NCBI RefSeq assembly: GCF_900129425.1
Contig: NZ_LT670817.1
Location: 2,232,001-2,296,000, forward strand
DNA length: 64,000 bases
DNA from: Bradyrhizobium erythrophlei
Lineage (GTDB): Bacteria; Pseudomonadota; Alphaproteobacteria; Rhizobiales; Xanthobacteraceae
Direction: 5' to 3'
Part shown: piece by piece, positions 44,189-52,401 of the stretch
Layout of the letters: the number at the start of each line of letters is the position of its first letter
Numbering within the stretch: position 1 is the stretch's first letter
Program-made: the position numbers and the translations under genes
The notes under the pieces: generated by a model
Seen by the model: the letters and a program-made list of their open reading frames with translations, nothing else
Databases searched by the model: none
Told to the model about the DNA's origin: nothing

Positions 44189-45643
44189 ATGTTTGGAACA
44201 ATCAGGCGGAGCGGCTTCGCGCCGCGGAAGCGTTTCGGGATCGCTATCTTCGCCGTTTTGGCCGCGATCCTGCCGGTAGCGTCAAATCTTGCGGCCGCCG
44301 AAGCACTGAGCCCGCAGCAGCAGCTTGCCTTCGACATCTACAAGGAACTGGTCGAAATCAACACGGTGACCGCGACCGGCGATACCGCGCGTGCCGCCAA
44401 GGCGATGGCGGCGCGGCTGCGGGCGGCCGGTTTTGCAGACACCGACGTTCAGGTGTTCTCGCCGGCGCCGCATAAGGGCAATCTGGTCGCCCGGCTGCGC
44501 GGCACCGGCGCGCGCAAGCCGATCCTGCTGGTGGCGCATCTCGACGTCGTCCCCGCCAACCCCGAGGACTGGACCGTCGATCCGTTCAAGCTGACCGAGA
44601 AGGACGGTTATTTCTACGGGCGCGGCAGCGGCGACGACAAATATATGGCGGCGGCCTTTGTCAACAATCTCATTCGCTACAAGCAGGAAGGCTACAAGCC
44701 CGACCGCGATATCATCGTGGCGCTCGAGACCGATGAGGAAATCCTGGACCGCGATGGTCTCGGCATCCAGTGGCTGATCAAGAACCATCGCGACCTGATC
44801 GATGCCGAATTCGCGTTGAACGAGGGCGGCGGCGTCGGACTCAAGGACGGCAAGCCGATCCGGAACAGCGTCCAGACCAGCGAGAAGGTTTCGCTGACCT
44901 ATCAGCTCGACGTGAAAAACAAGGGCGGCCACAGCTCGGTCCCGACGAAGGATAATGCGATCTATCATCTGGCAGAGGGACTGGTGCGTCTGTCCAAATT
45001 CAGCTTTCCGCTGAAGCTCAACGAAACCACGCGCGCCTATTTCGAGCGCACGGCGCAGTTCGAGGGTGAGCAGACCGCCGCCGACATGCGCGCGGTGCTG
45101 TCAGACAAGCCGGATGCGGCCGCGATGTCGTTTGTCCGGCTCGCCGCCAATCCGGTCTATAACGCCCAGCTGCGCACCACCTGTGTCGCGACCATGCTGC
45201 AGGGCGGCCACGCCGTCAACGCGTTGCCGCAACTGGCAAGCGCCAAGGTCAATTGCCGGATCATGCCCGGCGAGCCCGTCGATGAGGTCAAGGCGACGCT
45301 GGAGCGGGTGCTGGCGGACGATCAGATCACCGTCACCCAACTCGATAAGCCGGTGCTGAGCGCGCCGTCGGCTTTGCATGAAGAGATCATGGGATCGATC
45401 GAGAAACTGTCGCAGCAGTTCTGGCCCGGCGCCGTCGTGCTTCCCGTCATGAGCGCCGGCGCCACCGACGGCAGCTACCTGCGCAACGCCGGCATTCCCA
45501 CCTATGGCCACTCCGGGCTCGCGGGCGACATTTACGACATCCGCGCCCACGGCAAGGACGAACGGATTCTCGTGAAATCGTTCTACGAGGGCGAGGATTA
45601 TTTGTACCGGCTGGTCAAGATGCTGTCCGGGGGAGGATCGTAG
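44189..45643 (+). CDS. M20-family metallopeptidase, exported
   Basis: 484 residues with an N-terminal Sec signal (ending NLAAA). Metal-site motifs: LLVAHLDVVP (about 116-125), GRGSGDDKYMAAAF, and ALETDEEI (catalytic Glu pair). The lid region contains NKGGHSSVP. M20 enzymes are dipeptidases or aminoacylases; periplasmic location suggests peptide or acyl-amino-acid scavenging. ATG 44189 is preferred because GGGAGAG lies upstream. Another ATG lies 30 bases earlier. Confidence 0.88.
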   Translation: MFGTIRRSGFAPRKRFGIAIFAVLAAILPVASNLAAAEALSPQQQLAFDIYKELVEINTVTATGDTARAAKAMAARLRAAGFADTDVQVFSPAPHKGNLVARLRGTGARKPILLVAHLDVVPANPEDWTVDPFKLTEKDGYFYGRGSGDDKYMAAAFVNNLIRYKQEGYKPDRDIIVALETDEEILDRDGLGIQWLIKNHRDLIDAEFALNEGGGVGLKDGKPIRNSVQTSEKVSLTYQLDVKNKGGHSSVPTKDNAIYHLAEGLVRLSKFSFPLKLNETTRAYFERTAQFEGEQTAADMRAVLSDKPDAAAMSFVRLAANPVYNAQLRTTCVATMLQGGHAVNALPQLASAKVNCRIMPGEPVDEVKATLERVLADDQITVTQLDKPVLSAPSALHEEIMGSIEKLSQQFWPGAVVLPVMSAGATDGSYLRNAGIPTYGHSGLAGDIYDIRAHGKDERILVKSFYEGEDYLYRLVKMLSGGGS

Positions 45644-45717
45644 GCCGGTCGCAAATTGCGGCGGGAGCAATGGTGGGTGATGCCTTCCGCGTTCGCTTCT
45701 ACGGCGGACAGGTCGAC

Positions 45718-46166
45718 TGATTTGCCCGACGGGCGTGCTTCGCGAAAACCTGTCCAGTCCTTTTTGAAAAAATATTCTGGTTTTCCGAAGACCCAAATCA
45801 CTCTATATCCCCAGTCGTCCTGTCCCACAGAGGGGCGTTTCGCGAACGTCACGAACGCGGGGCGGGATGCGGTGGACGCGGCGGCGCGCTTGACGGGCGT
45901 TGCTTGCAGCGGACGGCGAAGACGTGTGGTCCTGACACCCCGACGCTGGTGTCAAGTTTGCGGAGCGATCCGCGTAACGACGGTGGCAAGAAAGCCGATC
46001 ACCGGGGAGAGCACGGTATAAGCCGTAAACCATTGCGTGCGGGAATGTCGGGTGTTTTCCGATGGCTCGCTGTGAATACTCGTGTGCATACTTGCTACCA
46101 ATAGCGCACACGAGGCTGCGGGTGCATCGGGCGCCCGGCATTCCCCACGCCCTCTGTTTTCAGGGC
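45718..46166 (+). repeat. Dispersed intergenic repeat, copy A (about 450 bp)
   Basis: This stretch matches the reverse complement of 55295-55743 almost throughout. Long shared blocks include the segment around GGTTTTCCGAAGACCCAAAT, the one around GACGTGTGGTCCTGACACCC, and GAATACTCGTGTGCATACTT. Such blocks recur in bradyrhizobial genomes and are often mis-annotated as short hypothetical proteins; I call no gene in it. The ends are approximate. It has no transposase and no terminal inverted repeats of an insertion sequence. Confidence 0.85.
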
Positions 46167-46225
46167 GGAAAATCCATGCACACCTCGGGCGCATCACGCC
46201 GCGAGATCGCGAAGGTGTGTCATAC

Positions 46226-46304
46226 CGTCATTGCGAGCGCAGCGAAGCAATCCATGCTGCAACACAAAGAAAGAGTGGATTGCTTCGCTCCGCTCGCAAT
46301 GACG
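46226..46304. repeat. REP-like palindromic repeat
   Basis: Two 29-base arms (46226-46254 and 46276-46304) that pair at 28 of 29 positions around a 21-base centre. Arm 1 begins CGTCATTGCGAGCGCAGCGA. This is a common bradyrhizobial extragenic palindrome and could form a strong hairpin in either strand. Confidence 0.85.
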
Positions 46305-46610
46305 ATCGCAGAACGAACGCGTCACACTCCAATCGTCATCACCCGCGATAAGCCGCGGCGTACTGGATACCCCGCATGCGCGGAGTATGACGACCGCAGA
46401 GTGGGACGAGCGCGCCCTGCGCCCAACGAATAAGCAAATGCAAGTCATAAAAGCTGCGCTCAGAGATTAAGCGGCTGTCGGCGTTCGGTTCAACAAATTG
46501 AAAACACGAGAGATTCTCAAACGCGGCGGTGCCCACGCGCATTGTACACAATGGCATGGGCTTTGCTTAGTTCACCTCGGAGGGTTCTCTCGCCTGGGGT
46601 GCGGAAGGTC

Positions 46611-47327
46611 ATGGCGAACTCACAGCAGCTATCCCGCGGCACGGTCGCCGCGGAGCCCGAGCCGATCGATCTGGACTGGTCGACCACGGCCCTTCTCATC
46701 ATCGACATGCAGCGCGACTTCATGGAGCCCGGCGGCTTCGGCGAAACGCTCGGCAATGATGTCTCGCAGCTGGCGCGCGCGGTGAAGCCGATCGCGGCGG
46801 TGCTGGGCGCGGCGCGCGCGCACGACATGCTCGTGGTGCACACCCGCGAAGGTCATTTGCCGGATCTGTCCGACGCGCCGGCGGCGAAGACCGAGCGCGG
46901 CGCGCCGTCCTTGCGCATCGGTGATCCCGGTCCGATGGGACGGATCCTGATCCGCGGCGAAGCCGGCCACGACATCATCCCCGCGCTGTATCCGCTCGAC
47001 AGCGAGATTGTCATCGACAAGCCCGGCAAGGGCGCGTTCTACGCCACCGAACTCAGCGACGTGCTGCAGAAATACGGCATCGAGAATTTGCTGGTGTGCG
47101 GCGTGACCACCGAAGTTTGCGTCAACAGCACCGTGCGCGAGGCCAACGACCGCGGCTACCGCTGCGTCGTGGTGGCCGACGGCTGCGCATCCTATTTCCC
47201 AGAATTCCACGAGATGGGCCTGAAGATGATCAAGGCCCAGGGTGGCATCTTCGGCTGGGTCAGCGACTCCGCCGCGGTTCTCAAGGCAATGACACCAGCA
47301 CCGATACCGGAGACTTCAAGCATTTAG
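46611..47327 (+). CDS. Isochorismatase-like cysteine hydrolase, biuret-hydrolase-like
   Basis: 238 residues. The catalytic triad is clear: Asp in LIIDMQRDF (about 28-36), Lys in DKPGKGAFYAT and Cys in GVTTEVCVNST. HTREGHLPDL, IGDPGPMGRILIRGEAG and REANDRGYRC closely resemble rhizobial biuret amidohydrolase (BiuH), which yields allophanate and ammonia. The substrate assignment is by recalled similarity, so related ureides remain possible. ATG 46611 with GGAAGG before it is chosen over an upstream frame. A permease gene follows in 16 bases. Confidence 0.82.
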   Translation: MANSQQLSRGTVAAEPEPIDLDWSTTALLIIDMQRDFMEPGGFGETLGNDVSQLARAVKPIAAVLGAARAHDMLVVHTREGHLPDLSDAPAAKTERGAPSLRIGDPGPMGRILIRGEAGHDIIPALYPLDSEIVIDKPGKGAFYATELSDVLQKYGIENLLVCGVTTEVCVNSTVREANDRGYRCVVVADGCASYFPEFHEMGLKMIKAQGGIFGWVSDSAAVLKAMTPAPIPETSSI

Positions 47328-47343
47328 GAAGCGGAGGATCGCG

Positions 47344-49002
47344 ATGAGCACGAACATGACGGGGACCGCCGGAAAGCCCTATTTCAAGCCGGTATTGTGG
47401 ACGCCAGGCGACTGGAACGCCTTCTTCGGATTCGGCACCAATATCCTCGTCAACATGTTGGTGCTGACGGGCCTGCTGCGTTTCGTGCTGAAGATGCCGG
47501 ACACGCTGGTATTCGGCCGCATCCTGCCGGCGCTCGGCCTGATGATGTGCCTCTCCACGTTTTACTATGCGTGGCTCGCTTATCGGCTGGCGCAAAAGAC
47601 CGGCCGCACCGATGTCTGCGCGCTGCCTTCCGGCGTCAGCGTGCCTCACATGTTCATCGTGACGTTCGTGATCATGCTGCCGATCGCGATCAAGACCGGC
47701 GATCCCGTGAAGGCCTGGTCCGCCGGCCTGGTCTGGGTGTTCTTCCAGAGTTTCATTCTGATGATCGGCGGATTCATCGCGCCCTACATCCGGAAAATCA
47801 CGCCGCGTGCGGCGCTGCTCGGCACGCTCGCCGGCGTTTCCGTGACCTTCATCTCGATGCGGCCGGCGCTGGAAATGTACATGACGCCGCAGATCGGGCT
47901 GGTCTGCTTTGCCATCATCCTGTTGAGCTGGTTCGGCGGCGTGAAGTATTTCAGGGGAATTCCCGCCGGGCTGGTGGCCATCGCGGTCGGCATGATCATC
48001 GCGTGGGGATCGAACCTGTTCGGCCTCGGGCTCGGCTGTTTGAGCGTCAAGGGCGTCGGCGACGCCTTTGCGAATTTCGGCTTCTCGGTACCGATCCCCG
48101 CTGTCGGTCAGATATTCTCCGGCTTCGAATTCCTCGGCGTCATCCTGGTGACCGCGATCCCGTTCGGCATCTACGACCTCGTCGAGGCGATGGACAACGT
48201 CGAGAGCGCCGAGGCCGCGGGCGACGAATATCCGACCACGCGTGTGCTGACCGCCGACGGCGTCGTCAGCCTGATCGGCTGCCTGATGGGAAATCCGTTC
48301 ATCAACGCGGTCTATATCGGCCATCCCGGATGGAAGGCGATGGGCGGGCGGATCGGCTATTCGGCCGCCACCGGGATCATGGTGGTTCTGCTGGCATGGT
48401 TCGGCATCATCTCGGTGCTGCTGGCGCTGGTGCCGGTGGTCGCGATTTCGCCGATCCTGCTTTACATCGGCATGCTGATCTGCGCCCAGGCGTTCCAGAC
48501 CACGCCGATCAAGCACGCCCCGGCCATCGTGCTCGCCTTGACGCCGCATCTGGCGGCGTGGGCCAAGCTGCAGATCGACACCATGCTCGGCTCGACCCTG
48601 AACGCGGCTCAGAGCGTCGGGGGCCTTGCCGCCGACAAGGTCGGTGAAGTCAAGGCCGCGGCCATCGCCGCGCTGCCTCAACAGGGCGTGCTGTACCATG
48701 GACTGGAAGTGATGGGCGGCGGCTCGATCCTCGCCGGCCTTGTGCTCGGCGCGATCGGCGTCTTCGTGATCGAGCGCGAATTCGTCAAAGCTTCCGCGTT
48801 CGCCTTTTCCGGCGCGGTCCTCACCTATTTCGGCTTCATGCACGGCGAGGCCGTGGGCATCGGCGGCGGCCTCGGCGTAACGCCCGGCGTCGCGCTGGCC
48901 TACGCGGTCGTGGCCGCCGGTTTCCTGGCGGTCGGCAAGCTCGGCACCAGCACCGACTCGATCTCGCATCCGGAAATGCCGCTTGCGGCGCCGGCCGAAT
49001 GA
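47344..49002 (+). CDS. NCS2/AzgA-like nucleobase-family permease
   Basis: 552 residues with about 12-14 helices. NCS2-like features include ALPSGVSVPHMFIVTF in an early half-helix region and the LMGNPFINAVYIGHPGWKAM stretch, close to the substrate-binding part of AzgA-type purine permeases. It is directly downstream of the biuret-hydrolase-like gene, so uptake of a nitrogen-rich compound (biuret, ureide or purine-related) is likely. The insertion AAQSVGGLAADKVGEVKAAA near 415-435 is a predicted soluble loop. Confidence 0.78.
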   Translation: MSTNMTGTAGKPYFKPVLWTPGDWNAFFGFGTNILVNMLVLTGLLRFVLKMPDTLVFGRILPALGLMMCLSTFYYAWLAYRLAQKTGRTDVCALPSGVSVPHMFIVTFVIMLPIAIKTGDPVKAWSAGLVWVFFQSFILMIGGFIAPYIRKITPRAALLGTLAGVSVTFISMRPALEMYMTPQIGLVCFAIILLSWFGGVKYFRGIPAGLVAIAVGMIIAWGSNLFGLGLGCLSVKGVGDAFANFGFSVPIPAVGQIFSGFEFLGVILVTAIPFGIYDLVEAMDNVESAEAAGDEYPTTRVLTADGVVSLIGCLMGNPFINAVYIGHPGWKAMGGRIGYSAATGIMVVLLAWFGIISVLLALVPVVAISPILLYIGMLICAQAFQTTPIKHAPAIVLALTPHLAAWAKLQIDTMLGSTLNAAQSVGGLAADKVGEVKAAAIAALPQQGVLYHGLEVMGGGSILAGLVLGAIGVFVIEREFVKASAFAFSGAVLTYFGFMHGEAVGIGGGLGVTPGVALAYAVVAAGFLAVGKLGTSTDSISHPEMPLAAPAE

Positions 49003-49016
49003 TAGATTGCGATAGC

Positions 49017-49808
49017 TCACGGCCGCACCGCCGGTGTCTCGATCGGCATTCCCCGCGCGCGCGACATCAAATAAAGCTCGAGGTCGACCAGCTCCGGCGC
49101 CCCGTAGTCGTAAGGCTGGGCGCGCGTGCCGATCATGCAGTTGCGCATGCGGCGCTGCAGCGAGCCGAGCGACTGCCACTCCAGCCGGTACAGCGGATAA
49201 CCGGTCGGGTGTGCTTGCGTAATCGCGGACCCCGCCAGGTGCTTGTCCCAATTGTCGTCGTGGCAATTGCTGCAGCCGAGATTGAGCTGCCCCTGCCGGC
49301 GCATGAACAGGTCGCGGCCGCTCGCGACGAACGGTGCGAGTTGCGGGTCGGAGGCGGCGTCGATGGCGACGCCGCGCGTCTGCCGCGCAACGTAGGCGGT
49401 GAGCGCCAGCAGGTCGTGGCTTTCGTAAGCGAGCGGCGTCGCCTGCTGGTGCCGCGCGCGGCACAGATTGATGCGCTGCTCCAGATTGACGGGTCGGCCA
49501 AGCTCCCTGTCGAAAGCGGGATAGCGCGCCGCCACGCCCTTCATGCTGGCGCGGGCGTCATCATGGCAATCGGCGCAGGCCTTGCCCGTCGCGCCGGTTT
49601 TGCTCTTCCACAGTTTTTCGCCGTCGAGCACCCACAGCATGCCGGGATTGGCGGTATCGTCGTTCTGCATCGCCTGGCTATCCGGCGACATGAAGCTGTA
49701 ACCGGAACGGCGCGCCGCTGGCGGGATTTCAGTAGCGAGGAGGGCAGGGGCGGCGATACCGGCCGCGACCAGCAGCGCCGCGACGGCTATCGTGCGTGCT
49801 GTCCTCAC
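49017..49808 (-). CDS. soxA: SoxA, dihaem c-type cytochrome of the Sox system
   Basis: 263 residues from a GTG at 49808 that overlaps the soxZ stop (GTGA). A Sec signal (ending PALLA) precedes the haem motifs CADCH and CSNCH. The haem-ligand cysteines are in RINLCRARH and RRMRNCMIG; the latter is the active-site cysteine that carries a persulfide. SoxXA joins thiosulfate or sulfide to the SoxY carrier cysteine in the periplasm. Confidence 0.9.
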   Translation of the reverse strand: MRTARTIAVAALLVAAGIAAPALLATEIPPAARRSGYSFMSPDSQAMQNDDTANPGMLWVLDGEKLWKSKTGATGKACADCHDDARASMKGVAARYPAFDRELGRPVNLEQRINLCRARHQQATPLAYESHDLLALTAYVARQTRGVAIDAASDPQLAPFVASGRDLFMRRQGQLNLGCSNCHDDNWDKHLAGSAITQAHPTGYPLYRLEWQSLGSLQRRMRNCMIGTRAQPYDYGAPELVDLELYLMSRARGMPIETPAVRP

Positions 49809-50125
49809 TCGACAACAATCGACGCCGAGGCCGACTCGGCAAAACCGTCGTCGCCGACCCAATCGAAATCGAATTTGCCGCTCTCGGTCGCGACGGTGAA
49901 GAAGGTGATGAAGGGATTTGCCGCGATCGCCGGAAACAGGTCGGCGCGGAAAACCTCGACGCCGTTGTAGCGGCAGGTAAAGCTGGTGATGATGTCGCGC
50001 GGAACGACCTCGCCGGCCGCGGTACGGCGGTAGCCGGTCTCCATGATGTGCGACATCAGCGTCTTGATCTCGATGATCTCGCCGCGCTTGGCCTTCGCCG
50101 GGACGTTGATCAGGGCCGATGCCAT
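49805..50125 (-). CDS. soxZ: SoxZ, partner of the sulfur carrier SoxY
   Basis: 106 residues, all-beta, the usual length. Family features: RGEIIEIKTLMSHIMETGYR, FTCRYNGVEVFRADLFPAIA and FDWVGDDG. It stabilises SoxY and shapes its swinging-arm interactions. It has no signal peptide, because it is exported with Tat-bearing SoxY. The ATG shares one base with the soxY stop. Confidence 0.94.
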   Translation of the reverse strand: MASALINVPAKAKRGEIIEIKTLMSHIMETGYRRTAAGEVVPRDIITSFTCRYNGVEVFRADLFPAIAANPFITFFTVATESGKFDFDWVGDDGFAESASASIVVE

Positions 50126-50604
50126 CAGCTCGCCTCCTCGGTGCAGGCGGCGAGCGTCACGATGACGTCGGCACTGGCGGACCAGAACGAGCCGTCGGAC
50201 AGCCGCGCGATGGCGACGATCTTCTGGCTGTCGGCGAGGCGAATGCGGGTCGAGATCTGCGCGCGGCCGGCATGCGGACCGAGATAGAAATTGCCGATAT
50301 TCGGCTGCGGGTTCTTCTCGTTGAAGACGTGGATGCTTTTGACGAAGTCGTCAGATGTCATCGGGCTCGTGACGCTGACGGTCATCGGCACGGTATTGCC
50401 GTTCTCGACCAGCGGGGGAATGTCGAGTTTGACCTTGCCGGTGTGTACCACGGCCGCGCCGACCACGTTGCGGATGGCGGCGGCGAGCATCGCGGGGGTC
50501 GCCCCGGCGGGCCGCAACGTCACGATCGGGACAGCGCCGATTACGGCAGCGCCGCTGGCGAGGCCCAAGAAATGACGGCGTGTGGAATGCTCCGGTTGGT
50601 GCAT
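50125..50604 (-). CDS. soxY: SoxY, sulfur-carrier protein with a non-standard C-terminus
   Basis: 159 residues. A twin-arginine signal (STRRHFLGLASGAAVIG, about 7-23) and the SoxY domain are present (NFYLGPHAGRAQISTRIRLA). Canonical SoxY ends in GGCGG, where the cysteine carries the sulfur substrate. Here the end is VIVTLAACTEEAS, so a cysteine is in about the right place but has lost its glycine frame and has four to five residues after it. The codons were checked; no shifted frame restores GGCGG. Confidence 0.85.
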   Translation of the reverse strand: MHQPEHSTRRHFLGLASGAAVIGAVPIVTLRPAGATPAMLAAAIRNVVGAAVVHTGKVKLDIPPLVENGNTVPMTVSVTSPMTSDDFVKSIHVFNEKNPQPNIGNFYLGPHAGRAQISTRIRLADSQKIVAIARLSDGSFWSASADVIVTLAACTEEAS

Positions 50605-50619
50605 CGCTGTTCTGCTTTC

Positions 50620-51057
50620 CTAGTCGCGTAAGCTTGCAAGATACGCCACGATATCCTCGATTTGTTCCGCCGACAGGATCGGCTTGCCGCGCCACGCCGG
50701 TCCGACGCGCAGGAGTCCGTCGATCCGATAATAGGACGGCATGATCGTCGCGGGATTGAGGCGCGAGGCATCGACCAGCCGGAGCCGGAGCTGGCCTTCG
50801 GACCAGCGGCTGCCGGCACCCGCGAGACTGGGGGCGAGGTCGCCCTGAAATGTCGCCTCCGGAAACGGCCCGCTGTGGCAAAGGATGCAGGTGCTGGTGC
50901 GCTCGAGAACGAGCGCGCGGCCTCGCGCGGCATCCCCCGGCGTCCCCGTCAGCGACTCCGCGATCCCATCGCCGGTCACGACATAGCTGCGCAACGCCTG
51001 CGCGCCGGCGGAGCAGGGTAGCGCGAATGCCGCCGCCGCGAGCCACGCGCTGGCCAT
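50620..51057 (-). CDS. soxX: SoxX, monohaem cytochrome c of the Sox system
   Basis: 145 residues with a Sec signal (ending CSAGAQA), the haem motif CILCH (about 60-64), and the axial Met in TIMPSYYRIDGL, typical of SoxX. It pairs with SoxA. ATG 51057 gives the normal signal peptide; the frame upstream overlaps the flavoprotein gene. The spacing to the preceding stop (51071) is 13 bases. Confidence 0.88.
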   Translation of the reverse strand: MASAWLAAAAFALPCSAGAQALRSYVVTGDGIAESLTGTPGDAARGRALVLERTSTCILCHSGPFPEATFQGDLAPSLAGAGSRWSEGQLRLRLVDASRLNPATIMPSYYRIDGLLRVGPAWRGKPILSAEQIEDIVAYLASLRD

Positions 51058-51070
51058 TTGAATAGCTACC

Positions 51071-52357
51071 CTAGCCAAAGGTTTCCACCGTGATGGTCTT
51101 GTACCAGGCTTGCGCGTTGTCGGCTTCGCGCTGGCGAACCTCGCGCGGCGCATCGAGCGGGCTGGCGCCGCCGCCTTCGGTTTCCGCGAACGTGCTGTCC
51201 CGGGGCTGATAGACGCCCGACAGCGAGAATGCATAGCCGGGCGCGACCGTGTTGTAGCAGGCGCCGATCAGCCTGGGTGCGGCCGGAGCCACGCCCGAGT
51301 GCAGGTTCGCTATCGCCTGCGCGCACGCCTTGGCTTCCGCGTTCGCGGCCGAGGCGGATTTTGGAATGCCGCCGCCGATACAGGCGTCGCCGATAACGTG
51401 AACGTCGGGCACGAGCTTTGAAGCGAACGTAACGGGATCGATCGGGCACCAGCCGGTATGATCAGCTGCGCCGGCGAGTTGGGCGATGCGGCCGGCCTGC
51501 TGCGGCGGAATGACGTTGGCTACCTGCGCCGTGTAGTTGCCGAAATCGGTGACGATCGTATTCGTCCTGGCATCGACCGATACCACGCGCCCGCCCTGCG
51601 ACAGCGATGTCCGCTCGATCATGCCGGGATAAAGCTCCTTCCAGGCGTTCTCGAACAGCCGCTGCTGCGGAAAGGCATCCTTGGCGTCGAGAATGAGTAC
51701 CTTGGAGCGCGGCTTGTTGGTTTTCAGGTAATGCGCGATCAGGCTGGCGCGTTCGTAAGGCGCCGGCGGACAGCGCGAGGGGGCCGCGGGCACGGCCAGG
51801 ACAACCAGGCCACCATCATCCATCGCTTCGATCTGTTTGCGCAACAGCAGGGTCTGTTCGCCGGCCTTCCAGGCATGGGGCATTTTCAGTGAGGCCGCCT
51901 CGTCATAGCCGGGCAGGGCGTCGAGCCGCAGGTCGATGCCGGGCGCCAGCACCAGGCGGTCATAGCCGAGTGAGGTGCCGTCGGCGAGCATGACGGTGTG
52001 CTTGTGTGCATCGACCTGCGTCGCGGCCTGCGCGATGACACGCACGCCTTCGCCGGCAATCCTGTCATAGCCGAATTGCTGCGATTCGATTTCGCGCAAG
52101 CCCGCGATCACCTCGTTGCTGAACGGACAGGCGGTGAACGTCCCGGCCGGTTCGATCAAGGTTACCTGTAGCTTCGCATCGATCCGTTTCAGCGCCCGCG
52201 CGCAGCCGGCGCCGCCAAAGCCGCCGCCGATCACGACGACGCGCGCGGCGGCCTGCGCGTGCGAAGGACAAGGGAACGTCAGCGATGCCGCCGACGCCGC
52301 GGCGAGGCCACGAACGACGTTTCTTCGCGTCATCAGGCGCGGCGCATCCATCAGCAC
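51071..52357 (-). CDS. soxF: SoxF/flavocytochrome c sulfide dehydrogenase flavoprotein subunit
   Basis: 428 residues. A twin-arginine signal (TRRNVVRGLAAASAASLTF) and FAD site VVVIGGGFGGAGCARAL (about 39-56). The redox-active cysteines characteristic of FccB are in TACPFSNEVI and in TGWCPIDP. FVIGDACIGGGIPK-like VHVIGDACIGGGIPKSA is the second FAD contact. It oxidises sulfide using a c-type cytochrome. Here it lies between the molybdenum hydroxylase and soxX, all on one transcript. Confidence 0.88.
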   Translation of the reverse strand: MLMDAPRLMTRRNVVRGLAAASAASLTFPCPSHAQAAARVVVIGGGFGGAGCARALKRIDAKLQVTLIEPAGTFTACPFSNEVIAGLREIESQQFGYDRIAGEGVRVIAQAATQVDAHKHTVMLADGTSLGYDRLVLAPGIDLRLDALPGYDEAASLKMPHAWKAGEQTLLLRKQIEAMDDGGLVVLAVPAAPSRCPPAPYERASLIAHYLKTNKPRSKVLILDAKDAFPQQRLFENAWKELYPGMIERTSLSQGGRVVSVDARTNTIVTDFGNYTAQVANVIPPQQAGRIAQLAGAADHTGWCPIDPVTFASKLVPDVHVIGDACIGGGIPKSASAANAEAKACAQAIANLHSGVAPAAPRLIGACYNTVAPGYAFSLSGVYQPRDSTFAETEGGGASPLDAPREVRQREADNAQAWYKTITVETFG

Positions 52358-52401
52358 TATCCGTATGGAGCGGCGGCCATTGAAGGCCGCCGCTTGCAGG
52401 G

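Noticed and set aside
45656..46141. Short hypothetical proteins within repeat copy A, and similar ones at 55277-55610 in copy B
   Set aside because: Their sequences match each other only because the DNA is repeated. Composition is not protein-like, frames differ between strands, and the element is intergenic.
47281..49464. A 727-codon open frame on the minus strand opposite the NCS2-like permease
   Set aside because: It mirrors the codon pattern of the permease and is rich in Asp, His, Gln and Arg, as expected for an antisense shadow in high-GC DNA. The plus-strand protein has clear membrane helices and family motifs.
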